NCBI GenBank assembly: GCA_034509925.1
Contig: CM067529.1
Span: 6,983,501 to 7,047,500, forward strand
Origin: Hirudinaria manillensis
Lineage: Eukaryota; Annelida; Clitellata; Hirudinida; Hirudinidae
Direction: 5' to 3'
Length of the DNA stretch: 64,000 bases
Position 1 is the stretch's first letter. Every line of letters starts with the position of its first letter. The position numbers and the translations under genes are program-made. A model generated the notes under the pieces. The model ran no database searches, was not told where the DNA came from, and worked only from the letters and a program-made list of their open reading frames with translations. Shown here one piece after another: positions 1-12,775 of the stretch.

Positions 1-447
1 GGATAGTTTCATGATTCTTGTCATGTATTCACTTTTAAAATTTATTCAGTGGAATTGCTGAGTTTCGAGTTCGAAGTTGACTCAACACGCAGCGGAAGGG
101 TCCATGTTGTTTTTGGCATCGTGAACAAAATAGGTGGATTTGCAAGAAAATGTAAACGAGCATAATTGTAGAGGATAGTTTTATGATTCGTTTGATGTAT
201 TAATTTTTAAATTTGGTTCAGTGGAACTGCTGCGTTTGGAGTTAGAATAATCGCCGGCAAGCGATTTTTCCTAAACTTTTAACTGGGTCATTTCTTCCGA
301 CTCCATGTCGTTTTTGGCATCGTGAACGAAACAGGCGGAGTTGCAAGAAAATTTAAAAAATAGAAATTGTAGAGGATAGTTTCATGGTTCTTGTGATGTA
401 TTAATTTTTAAATTTTGTTCTGTGGAACTGCTGCGTTTGGAGGTTTC
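1..447. repeat. Short tandem repeat array, period about 170-200 bp, cut by window edge
   Basis: Three units begin with the same block (GGATAGTTTCATGATTC and close variants) at 1, 173 and 373. The first two also share a second block around 101-157 and 302-357 (a TTTTTGGCATCGTGAAC core). The third unit is truncated after its GGAACTGCTGCGTTTGGAG segment near 440. Units differ by scattered substitutions, so the array is not very young. It may extend left of the window. No coding capacity is seen. From 448 to 880 there is only AT-rich sequence, presumably the upstream region of the next gene. Confidence 0.7.
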
Positions 448-880
448 CTGAGTTAGGGCTCACGCAATTTGTTGTCGTGTTCGTATGACGCCGGTCGAGT
501 AAGGGCCGCCAGTAAATAAGCTCTAACCAAATCCGCGCAAACCATAACATTATTTTGTGTCTGAATTTTTAGTTTTATAAAATAAAGGTCATTACTTGAA
601 AATCTCTTTTGGTTTTGTTTCATATATGACATATCACTTATTGTTTGGTAAAAATAAACGTTAAAATATGTTATTCAAATAATTTCCAATTTTATTTCTT
701 AGTGTCATAAAAAAATTGGCAAAATGAAAATATTTTATTTGCACTTATTTTGTCTGGGGTTATTTATTTTCGGTTGAAATGTAAACAACTTGCTAGCTCA
801 ATTTCGGGCAACCGGCTGGCCTGATGCAAGTAGGCGGTTGTGCTTGTTCGTTACGTAATTAGTTTAAGTTGAGAAGGAAA

Positions 881-3800
881 ATGGAGCACGCTTCGAACCT
901 TGAGGTAAATATTAAACTCTAATAAACCTTAACGATACTAATATGATATTAAATTATTTGTTTTTCATTTTTAAGGGACTTACAGACTTACGGAAAAAAT
1001 GCGGCCTCGATTCTGCTTTGGAATGGAATAGGTTTGTAACTATCCTTGTATCGTCCGTCGTCTTAATTGTTTAATGAATAATAAGATGCTTTTGTTAATG
1101 TTTATGAAACAATTTTCAAAAAGTCTATTGCAACAAATAGCTAACAACCATTGGCTGATATAGAACACTTTGAAACTCAAAATTTGATGAAAGGAGAAAT
1201 GTTTGTAAATAGTCACTTTTATTCAGCTTCTAGATTACTTAATTTCCTCCTCCTGGTCAATAGGAAAACCAGATTTGGTTACACATCACTGGTTACTACA
1301 TCCTTACGCCTGATAGGGGTAACATACTGTCTCAAGTGTATATATGGTCTTTCTAAGGATATCATTACAGCACTTTCCACCTTGTTTAAATTGTCTTGAG
1401 TCGACATTCTTGATAAAACTCGAGACCAGTTGCAAAGATGAGAATGATGGAACTTTTGATGATCCACCATGAACAAAATTAAACTGAAAGTCTTGGATAG
1501 TGTTTGAGGCCCTCCTGTTGGAGAATTGGGACTGAATCCACAAAGGTGGGATACACCAGTTATGCAGAATTCACCTTTTTGCAAAATTATAAGCTTTTGA
1601 ATCAAGAGAATTGGGATCATAAAGGTGGTTTGCAAAATGGATTATTGTGAGGGAACCTTGAGTGATTCCTTATTAGGGTTGTTGCCCTACTTTTTTAAAA
1701 GCACTGGACATGATTATGAGTTAACTTAGTGTCATATTGTTGTTCAAGCACCTCATCACTGGTTCAAGCAGTCATGCTCTTAGCTCACATGTAATAAATG
1801 TGAAGAATGGTTTCAAGTTCCAATTACATTTATTTGAATATTATTTAGTTATTTTGTATTGTTGTGAGCATTCATATTCAGTTCATTAAATTAGTTTCTC
1901 ATTTGAATTTGTATGCTTTCATGAATGTATTCAATGAGTTTTGTTGCCTTTCATTACTAGTTGAAGTAAGCCTAATATTATTGAAACTAATCAATATTCT
2001 ATTAATGTCAGGTTTAATACTTGGATTACAAAGTGTTCACAAAATATTCACAAACTGCAATCTTCTCCTACAAAATTACTGAACATTTCTGGACTCCAAC
2101 CTCGTAGTAAACCACTAGACAGTTTTTGGTTTTCAAACAATGACTTTAAATGGACTTATTGGACAACTGAAATTTCTACCTGTGGGACTGAAAATGAAAA
2201 CCCAAAGGGAACTGACAAAGTGGAAGGTGATAATAATCAAGGTGATTTTGAAAAGTTTTTTAATTACTTTTTTGAGTTAGTGAACTTAATGAGTCCCTTG
2301 AAGACTTGGTTGAAATTTAAATTGGTAAATGATACTGGTACTATAATAAGATTACAAAAAAGGATGACGTTCACAGGGATAACTGACGGAGTGCCAAAAG
2401 CATGGCAGGACATGATGGACCATTCACATGCATTTCCCTTTAAAATTGCCCATGTGATTGAAAAATATCATGGCCTCAAAGATTTCTTTGTTGTGCAATC
2501 AAAGGATGTTATTGAACGTGACGAGGCACAAGATGTTCTCGATTCGCTAGCACCTCTAGTGCCGAGGTGAGCTCGTCGATCTGAGCGTTTTAGTTTGATT
2601 CATAAAATAGTTCGTTCTAGGCCATTTAAGATTGAATTAATAAATAATATTTGATATTCTATTGTGATGTATTGTTAAGACATGTTGCTTTGTCACTTTG
2701 CCCTTCCTTGGGTGCATATATCTATTTGTGTTCTCATTGTCTCAAGCCTGTATTCCTCTCAGTGTGGTGGTTAAGATAATGCATTGCCAAAGAGGGTTTG
2801 ATCCCCTCTTTTGGACTTTGCAATGTGACACATGGCTTTTTTGGTTAAACCTTAACATGCTTCCTGTTTGACAATATAAAATAAGCTAAAAAGGTAGAAA
2901 ATAAAATTGATTTCAAGAGTAAATTTCCTGGATTCTGATAACATCACTTATATTTTGTGTGACATGTACATTTTAGCACTTTTGTTGGAAAATATTGTCA
3001 TTATTTTTTCATTTTAATTCAATTGATACTATAAAATAAAAGTATTTTATAAACTATTTCAGTTATTATTTTTAACTATTGTTACCTTCATCATTGTTAT
3101 CTATTTTTTTTAGTGGCATTCCTTTGTTCGTTCAGTATAGTTACAATTTTTATCAACGTTTTGTTGGCACACTGGAGTATTGTGATTTCAAGACACACTT
3201 TAAACAATGCGAACATCAAGGTGATATACCAAGAGAAGGTTTCAAAGACATTAAATACTATTCAAGAGATTTCAAAGGGAAATTGGTTGGTATAGGTCGT
3301 GAATAATTAATTGTTTGTTATTTATGAATCACGTTATATTTAACAAGGTTTTAAGTAATATTCCACAATATTCTGCATGTGTATTGTGTGTAGTAGCATG
3401 TATAATACATGTAAGTAGACTGATTGATATAGTTTGCAATTACCATTGTCATTATTCTCAAAGGGGATAGATAAAGATGCTGATGCTGTGGTCTCTTCGA
3501 GGTTCATTTATTGTGTTTCGGAATCACAAGATTATGATGATGATGATATCTTACAGCTCCCCTTTGGTATGCCATTAGTTGTTACTCTTGATTTCTAAAA
3601 GTGGATGTTATGTGTATTAAATAAATGAATATAATCACAATCAATCATAATTTTCAAGGATAATTTAAATATCTTAAATATATAAGGAATGAGAACAAAC
3701 CGTTCACAACTAAAACACATGCAAAACTAAACGAATTGATAGTTATAGATTATGTAAAAATTAATTAAGCACATTACATACTAAAGCTGCAGGGTAAAAT

Positions 3801-6800
3801 AAAAGTTAATATCATATGTCACAAAATTCTAAAAGATTAGAACACCTGCAGTGCTTTGCACAACGAGGGTCATCTATAAAGTACAATTTTGAATGAGAAC
3901 TGAAATAAATCATTTTGAATTATGTGGTTGAATTATAAATTATGTTTAATTTTTTATGCAGATTTGGTCTTTTCAGACACTGATTATGTTGTTAAAGAAT
4001 TTGGTAAAGATTGGGATCGAGCTGATTCAAATAATTCATAGTGAGCCTATCGCTTATTGTACCCTTATGTATGCATGTAATGTTTTAAACTAACCACAGT
4101 TGATTAAATATAATTGCCCACTTTCTGTTGCTATATTTTTTTCAAATATCTTTTGCTGAAACTTCTGCTTAGTGTAATTTTATTAATCTGGGTTGACTAG
4201 TCAGTTTTCATTTCCTACCACCAGATTATACTACGTAAAGAAAATAATATGTTAAAATAAAGTATGGAATAAGGCATCAACTTCTGCCAATAATTCCATT
4301 ATATAATTGTAGTTGTTCTATTTTAGTCATTTCTGTCTCTGTGTTACTTGGAGAAATCAGTTGGAATCTGATTTTATTGATTATAGAAACAAGTGAGTGA
4401 TTTAAGTTTTATATTCATCAATGAATATTGAGAATAAATTCTTCATAAATTACTAATTTGCATTTTTTAAATCAAGGAATTTTAATCCCCTTCTTGCACA
4501 TGATTGGACATTAATGTATACTTTTTGTGATGCAATGGATATTGTACTGGGTCAGTTATTTTGTTGTATAAAATCATTCCCTGTGAAAGTTGATGTTATG
4601 AAGCCATCTTAGAGTAACACGATTCATTGTAATTAAACTTTTGACCGGTATAATCTGAACAGTCATCCAAAAGAGATACTTTTCTGTGCTCTTAAATTTT
4701 TTATCTTTTTAACTATGCAAGAGTATGTAATATTTTTTTAGGACTCTTACTATGCTTAACAACTAAAGCACTTTCTTATTAAGAAAGCATATATCACACA
4801 TTTTAGGATTAAAGAGAGTGTGCAATGTAATGATAGCATGCCAATTAACGCTAACAAAACCATAATTATTATTATCATCATCATCGATTTGTTATCATAA
4901 GGGTACTGTCTACATTTGTTCGTGGGACTGGTCTCCTCAACAAATGCTTCAATGCTGACATCATCAACAAGTTTTCATATTCCTTCAAAACCAAGAAATG
5001 GTGGGTTATATGCTGAGATTTTGTAAAAACAGTTGATATTGATATTTTAGATTCTTTAGATGCATTGATTAAGCATGAATTTATTTTGGAATATTTGCAA
5101 AATCAGTGAATTACTATTTGTAATGCTGGGATTTGTTTATAAAATGAATGCTGTGAATATTAGCTCAGCAACATAAAGTAATTTTAAGATAACTTGTGAT
5201 AAATGTTATTCCAGACTAGAAAGTAATTGTGGGTTACAAAAAAAATATTTTTAACAACATTGATTGGTGTTTAGAAGTCCAAATGTGATTAATGCTTAAC
5301 ATTTGATTTTATTGTTGTCTATTGAAGGTTTTAAATGTAAAAATACATTAAATACTGTAAACAAATTAATTTATGCAGATTTTGATTGGCAAATGTTAAA
5401 TATTTCATTGAGGTTTTTTGGGTTTATTGTGGAAATTGTTCTGTTATGACTCTTATGGAGCTTTTGTTATCATCTTATTTGAAATTCGAGGAAAGGAGAT
5501 GCTCAGTTAGTACTATATATTCCTGAACTTGTTATTCAGGTGGGGCATGGTTTTGAACATTGTGAGCTTTTCACTCATTATAAGAAAATTCTTATAGTAT
5601 TTGTGTATATTTCCTAAACTCTACTGTGGTCAAGATCATGCCTACTGACCCCAATTGCAAGTTAATGAATATTTATTAATGATTGAGCATCATCACGAAT
5701 CTATTAGGCTAGAGTAACATGCATCATTGCTACTGAAACTTCTGATCAGCCATTCATGTCTTTGAAGCGTTGGCTTCACTGCTGCTTGCAATTTGCCTTC
5801 ATGAAAGTTGAATTTATCCTACGTTGAAAATTGAAGCATAAATTGTGATGCAATCAAAATGGCTGGAGTGTCTCTTGACCATGATCACAAAGCTTAAATT
5901 ATTGAATAATTAATCAGCTCTGCATTTGAAGAAAATTCCAGAAATTTGTTCCTATTACATTTCTAAGGCTATACACAAAATGTTAGGTAAATCAAATGTC
6001 ATTTAGAACTGTCTCAGGCATCTTGAACATCCCAATGCTTAAACATTGCTTATAATATCGGAAATTACGTGTTGCGCACATTTCACATGGTTAACTTCGA
6101 TAGCAAGAAATATTTTAGTTTTTTTGAAATTTTTAATTGACACTCTACTGTACAATCATTGATTGTTATTATCCATACTTGATTCACACTTTCACATCCA
6201 ATAAATCATGTATGATGAAACTTTTCAGAAATCAATGCTGAGCTAGGTTTACCAGAGTCTAGGTTCAGCTCAAAGCTCAATTTTGATCCTGATCGATCAT
6301 ATATCCCTTTGGAATCACTTGATGTCATTCTTCAGGTAGGATGTTATAATTCACTTTAATTGATGGGGATGGTTTAACTCTTGGGTGTTCTGTATAGGTT
6401 TTTGGATGTGAGGCTTATGTGGTCCAAAATATTTTTTCTGTCTAAATTAGACACTGCCATTGTGACTTTATCATTGGCAGTAGTAATTATGTAAAAAAAT
6501 TGTCAAATAATATTTACAGTTTCCACAAAACAAACAGTCTCTAAATAATTGTGCATTGGTTATGTACTCACCTGTTCCTGGGAATTATGACAAATTTCGA
6601 GCGATTGATAACAATTGCGACTAGTTTTGCTGAGCACTTTCAACAATTACATCTGTTATTATAGAGAATTTTTCATTTATATCTGATAACATTTTGGAGC
6701 AAACCAATATATAAACTAAACAGCTTTTTGACGGATCAGGAAGCATTTTTTGATGATGCTACATAGGAAGGACTAGAAACTGCTTCTGATCTTTGTTTCT

Positions 6801-9800
6801 AGTCAAAATTGTGTTAGAATTAGTTTAGCACCATTTTCTGCTAATGTTTTACCTACATTTATAAAATATTAATTAAACCATATTTATATATTGGATTTTA
6901 TTCTCATAAAAATGCTTTTTTTTTAAATTGTGACTAGCAATTTCATGTTTATTTCTAAAAACAGATATTCTCATGGCTCATGGGCAGCACTGAAATTCTA
7001 TTTTGCATATTTTATAATTTCTGATCATCCAAATTACTTGCAATTTTATAGGATGTTTACAGACCATTAAATGGACATAATCCTTAAAATTGAAAATTTA
7101 TTGTACCCGTTGGTTCCTGTGCAAATTGTGATTGACAATGATGTTACAATTTCCATCATGCTTGTTTTCTGAGTTCTTAAATGATGTTATGCTTCAGCTT
7201 TTTAAATTATGTTTCCAGTATTTATTTTACGAAGAAGAATTAGATACATCTCAACAGTCAAACGGGGATAATCTTGACATATGGACAAATGTGGACGAAG
7301 TTGATGAGGATTTCTACGACTTATATGATGTAATTTAATAATTTCATCAATCATGATACATAGTTTCATTTACAAGTTGTGAATTTAACCAAACATTTAG
7401 GAAGTCCCAGATTTCTTCAGGTCATCTAAGAGGCCCAATCTCATTACTCGACTGGCAATATGTCTGTCTGTTGTCAACATGTACTGCGATGGTTATGTCA
7501 AAGCTGTCTATCAACTATGGGATGAGTTTGTTCTGGAGATGAAATATCGCTGGGAAAACAGTTGTGAAATTACAGGGTATTGTTAAATTTTTTTTTCTAA
7601 AATAATTGCAGGGCTGAAAACAATATTGTTATAAACTGGGAGTAGACCAATTAATGTGAGATAAGGTTTATTGAAGATATTCAGTTAATGTAATTGCCTG
7701 GAAGATATGAGTTTATTGTTAGACGAGGTATCATGAGAGAGGTAGCCCCATATTACAAACGTTTCGGCCCTTTGAAACCTCTGACATTCTCTGGGGCTGG
7801 GCCGCACCCGTTGATCAGATGGGTGTTCCAGTATGAAAAACTTCATCAAGTTGTGATATTATAAATGGGAAAATGTTTTTAACAAAAGAACTTTTTATTT
7901 TCTGGTTTTAAATACTTTTTTGTCTGTATTGAAAATCATAATTTTTAGTTGATATTAGCAAATGGTAGCATAAACTTATTCAATGTTTTATTGTAATTAT
8001 GGGATTTTTGTCTACCCTTTAACACTGGCAAAGTTATCCCTTTTAATGAAATTGCTCTCCAGAGCATAAGAAAGCCTCCACTCTGCTATAATAAGTCTTC
8101 TGCTAGACTTATATTATGTTGATAACATTGGCAACTGATCTGTCCAGATCAAATATTTATTCTCAAATCTAGGATTTTGTTGGTGAATGACTAATGATTA
8201 ACCCTTCTATTTGTATATTCCAATGAAGATTGGAACCTGAAGAGCCGAACTTGGGATTTGAATTACTGCATCAGAAGCTTCAAGTAAAATTTCATTTATA
8301 TTGTGATAATTTAATCAGATTTATACTAGATGTGCAAGTTAGATAAATTGAAATGGTCCTGCAACTCGTTACAAGTCGCATTTGAAAGCAACACCGGGAT
8401 GTAATATAAGATTCATATTGGCTAACCTAAAGTGTCTTCCTATCCTCTATATATAAATTTATATGCTATATATATAAAAGGTACTAGAATTATTAGCTGA
8501 AATTTACATTCTCTGCTATTATTACACAATATACATTTATATCTCACTGATAAATGTACAATCATTATAGAGGCTGAATTGTTGCATTAAGAAGAAGAAA
8601 GATAGGGAAGCATCATTTTCTAACAGGGAAAACTTAACTTACAGTGAGTCACATTTTTAATGTTTTAGCCATTAATTTCAAGAATTAAACTGAGAAATTT
8701 TCAGGATTGCCGTCGCACGAGAAAAGTATCGGCCGACCAGAAACCGAGTAAGTACGGATGTTTTGTGTTGCAATGAGAGTGAAATATTATGTATTATTTA
8801 ATACATTATTTTGAGCAAAGAGTCTTTTGAAAATGATTTCTAGAGAGAAAGCTGTTGTGAATGGAATAGATAATAATAACAAGGAATGAGTTGCATTGTG
8901 CAACCATTCACTTTTAAATAATTTTGGTATGGATAAAGATTAGCAATTGATTTTAAATTACAAGTAATTAAATTTCATTATTTGTTTTTGTCAGACATTA
9001 CTTAACTATAATTTAAATCTTTTAATGATTTACGTTACCATGACTAACTCTTATATGCGAATACATCAGACCGAGTGCATCCGAGGCAGATGAAACCCCC
9101 CTGACGATTGCTGACATGTTGGAATTATTTGCTACTTTCGACCAGAAATGCAATCTAGAGGACTGCATGAGGAGTTTACATAATGATGATTTGGTGAAAA
9201 TGACAGACATAGTTGAAGATTGGAAGAACACTAATAAAGTGAGCAATAAATGATGTCTAAAATCATTTCAATATATAACGTGGATGTAGATATGCAGGGG
9301 TCGCTTGGGCTATAGAGTGAAGATAATGGATGGAGTGTCGCTAGTATTTGATAAAAGGAAGTATCCTGAAGATGAAGAAGCAGAAAAGGTTGTGGTTTGA
9401 TATTTCAATAATATTGTGATAGTAGTATTGATTGATCGTAGTATTGGCAATGAATAAGCTTACGTGATGCTACTGTTAATTAGGTATTTCTGGATTTGAA
9501 TGTAATTGAAATAAATCAGCTTTAAATAAATTAACTTTATTAAGATTGTAACTTTTGAGTCACTTATTATGAGTTGTAAATTGCTGGCCAACATGATAAC
9601 CAGAACTTAAATAGTAGTCAAAGAGAAAGGCTAGGTTCAAATATTACTTGTGGTATCTTAGACGATGATGATGATGGTTTATGCTTCAAAAATTTGTTAA
9701 TGTGAAATATGATCATTTTGAAAAGAGATCATTTTGGTTAGGATGTGGATAAGTTTACAACTATTGATTCACATAACTTTCAGGTTCTCCATGAGCTAGC

Positions 9801-11490
9801 TGAAATGGAGCCCTCTGATTTAGTATTTGGTTTCATGCCACTATTGATCAGCTTATCCGTCAATACACTTTTGGAGCAGCGTACGTTTCACAGGATAATG
9901 CCAATTATATTTTTTATTGCATTTAGTGATTAATGACTAGGGTCAAAACAAATGCAGTCAAGTCTCGCTACTATGCCACCCATTGGGAGCGAGCAGATCT
10001 CGTCGTCTAGCCGAGCATGCTTGCATCGTGCTAGACTTCAGCCTGCACTGTCTTGAACATGATGTCGTGACACTTCTTGAAATTGTCCAGCCAACCATTC
10101 GCTTGCATTTCTGAGCTGACATTTGCTAATTACTCCAACACCCAATTCTCACATAAAATCTTGACATTCACTCTTATTACTATTTACACTGCCCATTCCA
10201 CCAATCAAATTTCATGGAATGTTCCATCACTTTCCTTAACCATCCCTCACCAACAAGTCCTGGGAAAGTATTAACCTGATCAAATCTTAAAAATACAAGG
10301 CAATGTCTCTTAATAACTCCGCCCCCCAACTGGAAATATGTCCTTGACATTAGATAAACATTGTCGGGACCCTGGCGGCACAGTAGCGAGAGTGGTTTAG
10401 TAGATTTATTTTGTATTGAATTTTGTCGGGACAGCAAAAGTGGCATAATGGCGAGGGTGGCATAGTAGCGAGACTTGACTGTAGTATATTTTGTCCTTCC
10501 TTCTCTGATCTGGTATTTTGATCCCCCAGCTATAATCCAGAATTCTTTCCTTACAAGACATCTTTACAAAATTAAAGAAATGTTGGCAGAAGAACTTCAT
10601 TTAAATTCTTCTGATAGGCTCAACAAATTTGAGGTGAAGTTGTTCAAAGAATTTTTGTGAAAAGAATGTTTACCATATCAGATGTTTTGTTCATGTCATT
10701 TCTTTCAAATTTTCAATGTCCTATCTCTGAAATAAAATTGCTATAGAAATAAGATAATTTTCAAATTATACTTGTAGGATCTTATCTGTTACCTGACATT
10801 ATTAGAAATCAGAATGGGAAGGACCCAATATCTGTTGGACAGATTCAAAGCTGAAGAACTCAGTAAATTTGACATCAGTGAATTTGAACTTCAGAAATTT
10901 GCTTCCGATCTCATAGAATTTGGGGAAGCTTCCTTTCCAACCACAAACAACGAACACCCTTCAGATACAAGACTTGGCAAATTAATTCTTGAAATATTCA
11001 CCAATGATTGCAAGGTAAGGTGATAATTATTGAAAATACTTTGTATTTTTACAGAAAATGCTTTCCCAATAGCAATAAATTTGAGGCTTAGAATTACAAA
11101 TTAATAAAAGTATGAAAGTAATAGGAACAAATCATGATATTTAATTTGTTCACTCTAGTAAGTACCTATATTTCATGTTTGAATATCTATTCTGTATAAA
11201 TTATTTATGGTTATAACTTAATTTGGACATATTTGACCATTACGTCACTTTTTAACTCAACTTTAACTGCTTGTTTGTACTTATAGAAGAAAGGTAAACA
11301 TAAGAAGGAACCTGGCTCTGAGGCTTATCCAGATCTTCCAGAGCCAATTGGAAAGGAGTACATATATACATTCAGTTGTCCCAAAGCCCCAGATTCCATA
11401 CCAAGTCCTCAGAGAGTTTATTTCTCCTGTTATAAAGCAAGCATAGATACTCGAACAGATAGTGCAATCACCTGTGCTGCAAACTTATGA
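881..11490 (+). CDS. RAB3GAP1: Rab3 GTPase-activating protein catalytic subunit (RAB3GAP1 homologue)
   Basis: The product is the catalytic subunit of the Rab3GAP complex (GAP for Rab3, and with RAB3GAP2 a GEF for Rab18). Twenty-one coding exons join in frame to 900 aa (human 981): 881-904, 976-1031, 2012-2566, 3114-3285, 3464-3566, 3962-4040, 4327-4392, 4477-4550, 4902-5000, 6229-6335, 7219-7329, 7401-7576, 8229-8283, 8571-8643, 8705-8747, 9070-9238, 9290-9388, 9784-9880, 10530-10633, 10778-11014, 11287-11490. Diagnostic family blocks are LWDEFVLEMKYRWEN (exon 12), ELLHQKLQRLNCCIKKKK (exons 13-14), EAEKVLHELAEMEPSDL (exons 17-18) and the C-terminal block IGKEYIYTFSCPKAPDSIPS. The start codon is the ATG of an 8-codon first exon followed by a conserved-looking ALEWNRF. 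Exon 4 uses a weak donor (GTTGGT). The segment around the catalytic arginine of the human protein is poorly conserved (see findings). Identity rests on remembered family sequence. Confidence 0.9.
2763..2825 (+). repeat. tRNA-like, possible SINE head, in intron
   Basis: A box-A-like stretch (TGTGGTGGTTAAGATAATG at 2763-2781) is followed about 24 bases later by a box-B-like GGTTTGATCCC (2805-2815). That layout suits a tRNA-derived RNA polymerase III promoter, as in SINEs. No complete cloverleaf or acceptor stem could be folded by eye, so a functional tRNA gene is unlikely. It lies in intron 3 of RAB3GAP1. Confidence 0.3.
9955..10481. mobile_element. MITE-like element with perfect 27-bp terminal inverted repeats
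   Basis: Positions 9955-9981 (starting CAGTCAAGTCTCGCTACTAT) and 10455-10481 are perfect inverted copies over 27 bases and bound a 527-bp block in an intron of RAB3GAP1. The CAGT...start and the TA directly to the right (10482-10483) fit pogo/Tigger-type DNA elements, which duplicate TA; the left neighbour is TG, which would need one mutation. Near the right end inside the element are further degenerate copies of the terminal motif (for example around 10373-10395 and 10438-10453). No transposase frame is present, so it is non-autonomous. Family assignment is inference. Confidence 0.75.
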
Positions 11491-12775
11491 TTGACTGTTT
11501 GATTTTTGGAGTCAAAGCTCATTGTTTGTGATTAATAGGTAAATAAATGAACTCTGTAGTTGATGTTTTCAGATGATGAGCTTGCTCCAGCAGATGGGTA
11601 ATTGATATGCGCGCGCGTCGATGGTTCGCTGTTATTTTGTATGGCATATTTACTATATGGGTTCGCTTGAATATGCAGATAACTGAAGAATTTAACGAGC
11701 GTAGGTGCTCCCCGTTGAATTCTTGTAGCGCGTCAGCTGCTGTTTAAAGCGGTTGTGGGACGGCCATTCAGTCGAATTTTATGATTGGCCAAGTCGTCGT
11801 TGCGGTTGACGTCCGGGGCCAGGTTTAAGATTATTAGGAACAGTTATTATTTACCAGCACGGAATGTGTACATATATTTTTTTTCACGCATATTCTCAAA
11901 TCTGAGAGTAGTTTCTTTGCAACTATTGCTTGCTAACTGGTTAAGGCACGTCCTTAATAATATTCTCTGCAAACCCCTTCCAACAGCAACCGCTCCATAG
12001 AATTTCCTGGGTTTAACAAATTATATAAAGTATATCGGTATAAGTACACGTTACCGAACTTATTAAATAACACCGATGCCACATAATTGTGTCGCTTATT
12101 TTCTGAAAGGTCTATTCACGTTCTTTTTAAATGTGTTGACGGTTTTTTTGCACAAATTCGGATTTGATTGTGCTGCCCAATTTTATGACCGGTGACTTGC
12201 GCGACTTCAGCCTGCTCAAGCAAAAAATGCTTAACGTTAATTTAAATAATTTTGTAATCAAATTATGTCATATCCTAGGGATGGGGACTATATAACATAT
12301 AACTTTTATTAAAATTAGTAATATTTGTTAAATTTAGCACATTCGTTATCTTCGGTTCGCAATGTAAACACAATTTATGGAATTTTCGGATTTAATTTTG
12401 AGGTAGTCTGACCTGTAGTGAAATGTCGGAAAGTATTTTTTTAGAAAGGTAACTCAAAGCAGATTTTGAATTCGTTTTTAGAATTTTCGCACAAAACGGC
12501 TTTGAGCATCGGCCACTTGTACTAAATTTTATTATATTCTCATCATTTCTAGGATCATTATCTATCAGATAAAATAGAATTTTGATTCTTGCTCTTTCCG
12601 TTCCGAAGATATTGGCGTTTAAAAAAGTTTAATAACTCCACCGTCGTCATTCAGATAGAGAAATCTGACGCCTCTTGTAACGAAGATATTGAAACTCAAA
12701 GAGTTTAGAATAACATAGGACTTTACCGTCGTTATTCTGAGTCGAGTGTCAATTTTGATTCAACACGTTGATAAA
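11491..12775. other. Intergenic: RAB3GAP1 3' region and adiponectin receptor upstream region
   Basis: No coding exon was recognised here. The left part would hold the RAB3GAP1 3' untranslated region and the right part the promoter and 5' untranslated region of the adiponectin receptor gene, which is read in the same direction. A few short open frames (for example 11785-12000) have no recognisable protein features. A slightly CpG-richer patch lies around 11600-11840. Confidence 0.5.

Noticed and set aside
7735-7830. GC-richer patch in a RAB3GAP1 intron, possibly a transposon fragment
   Set aside because: No terminal repeats, target duplication or coding trace could be defined.
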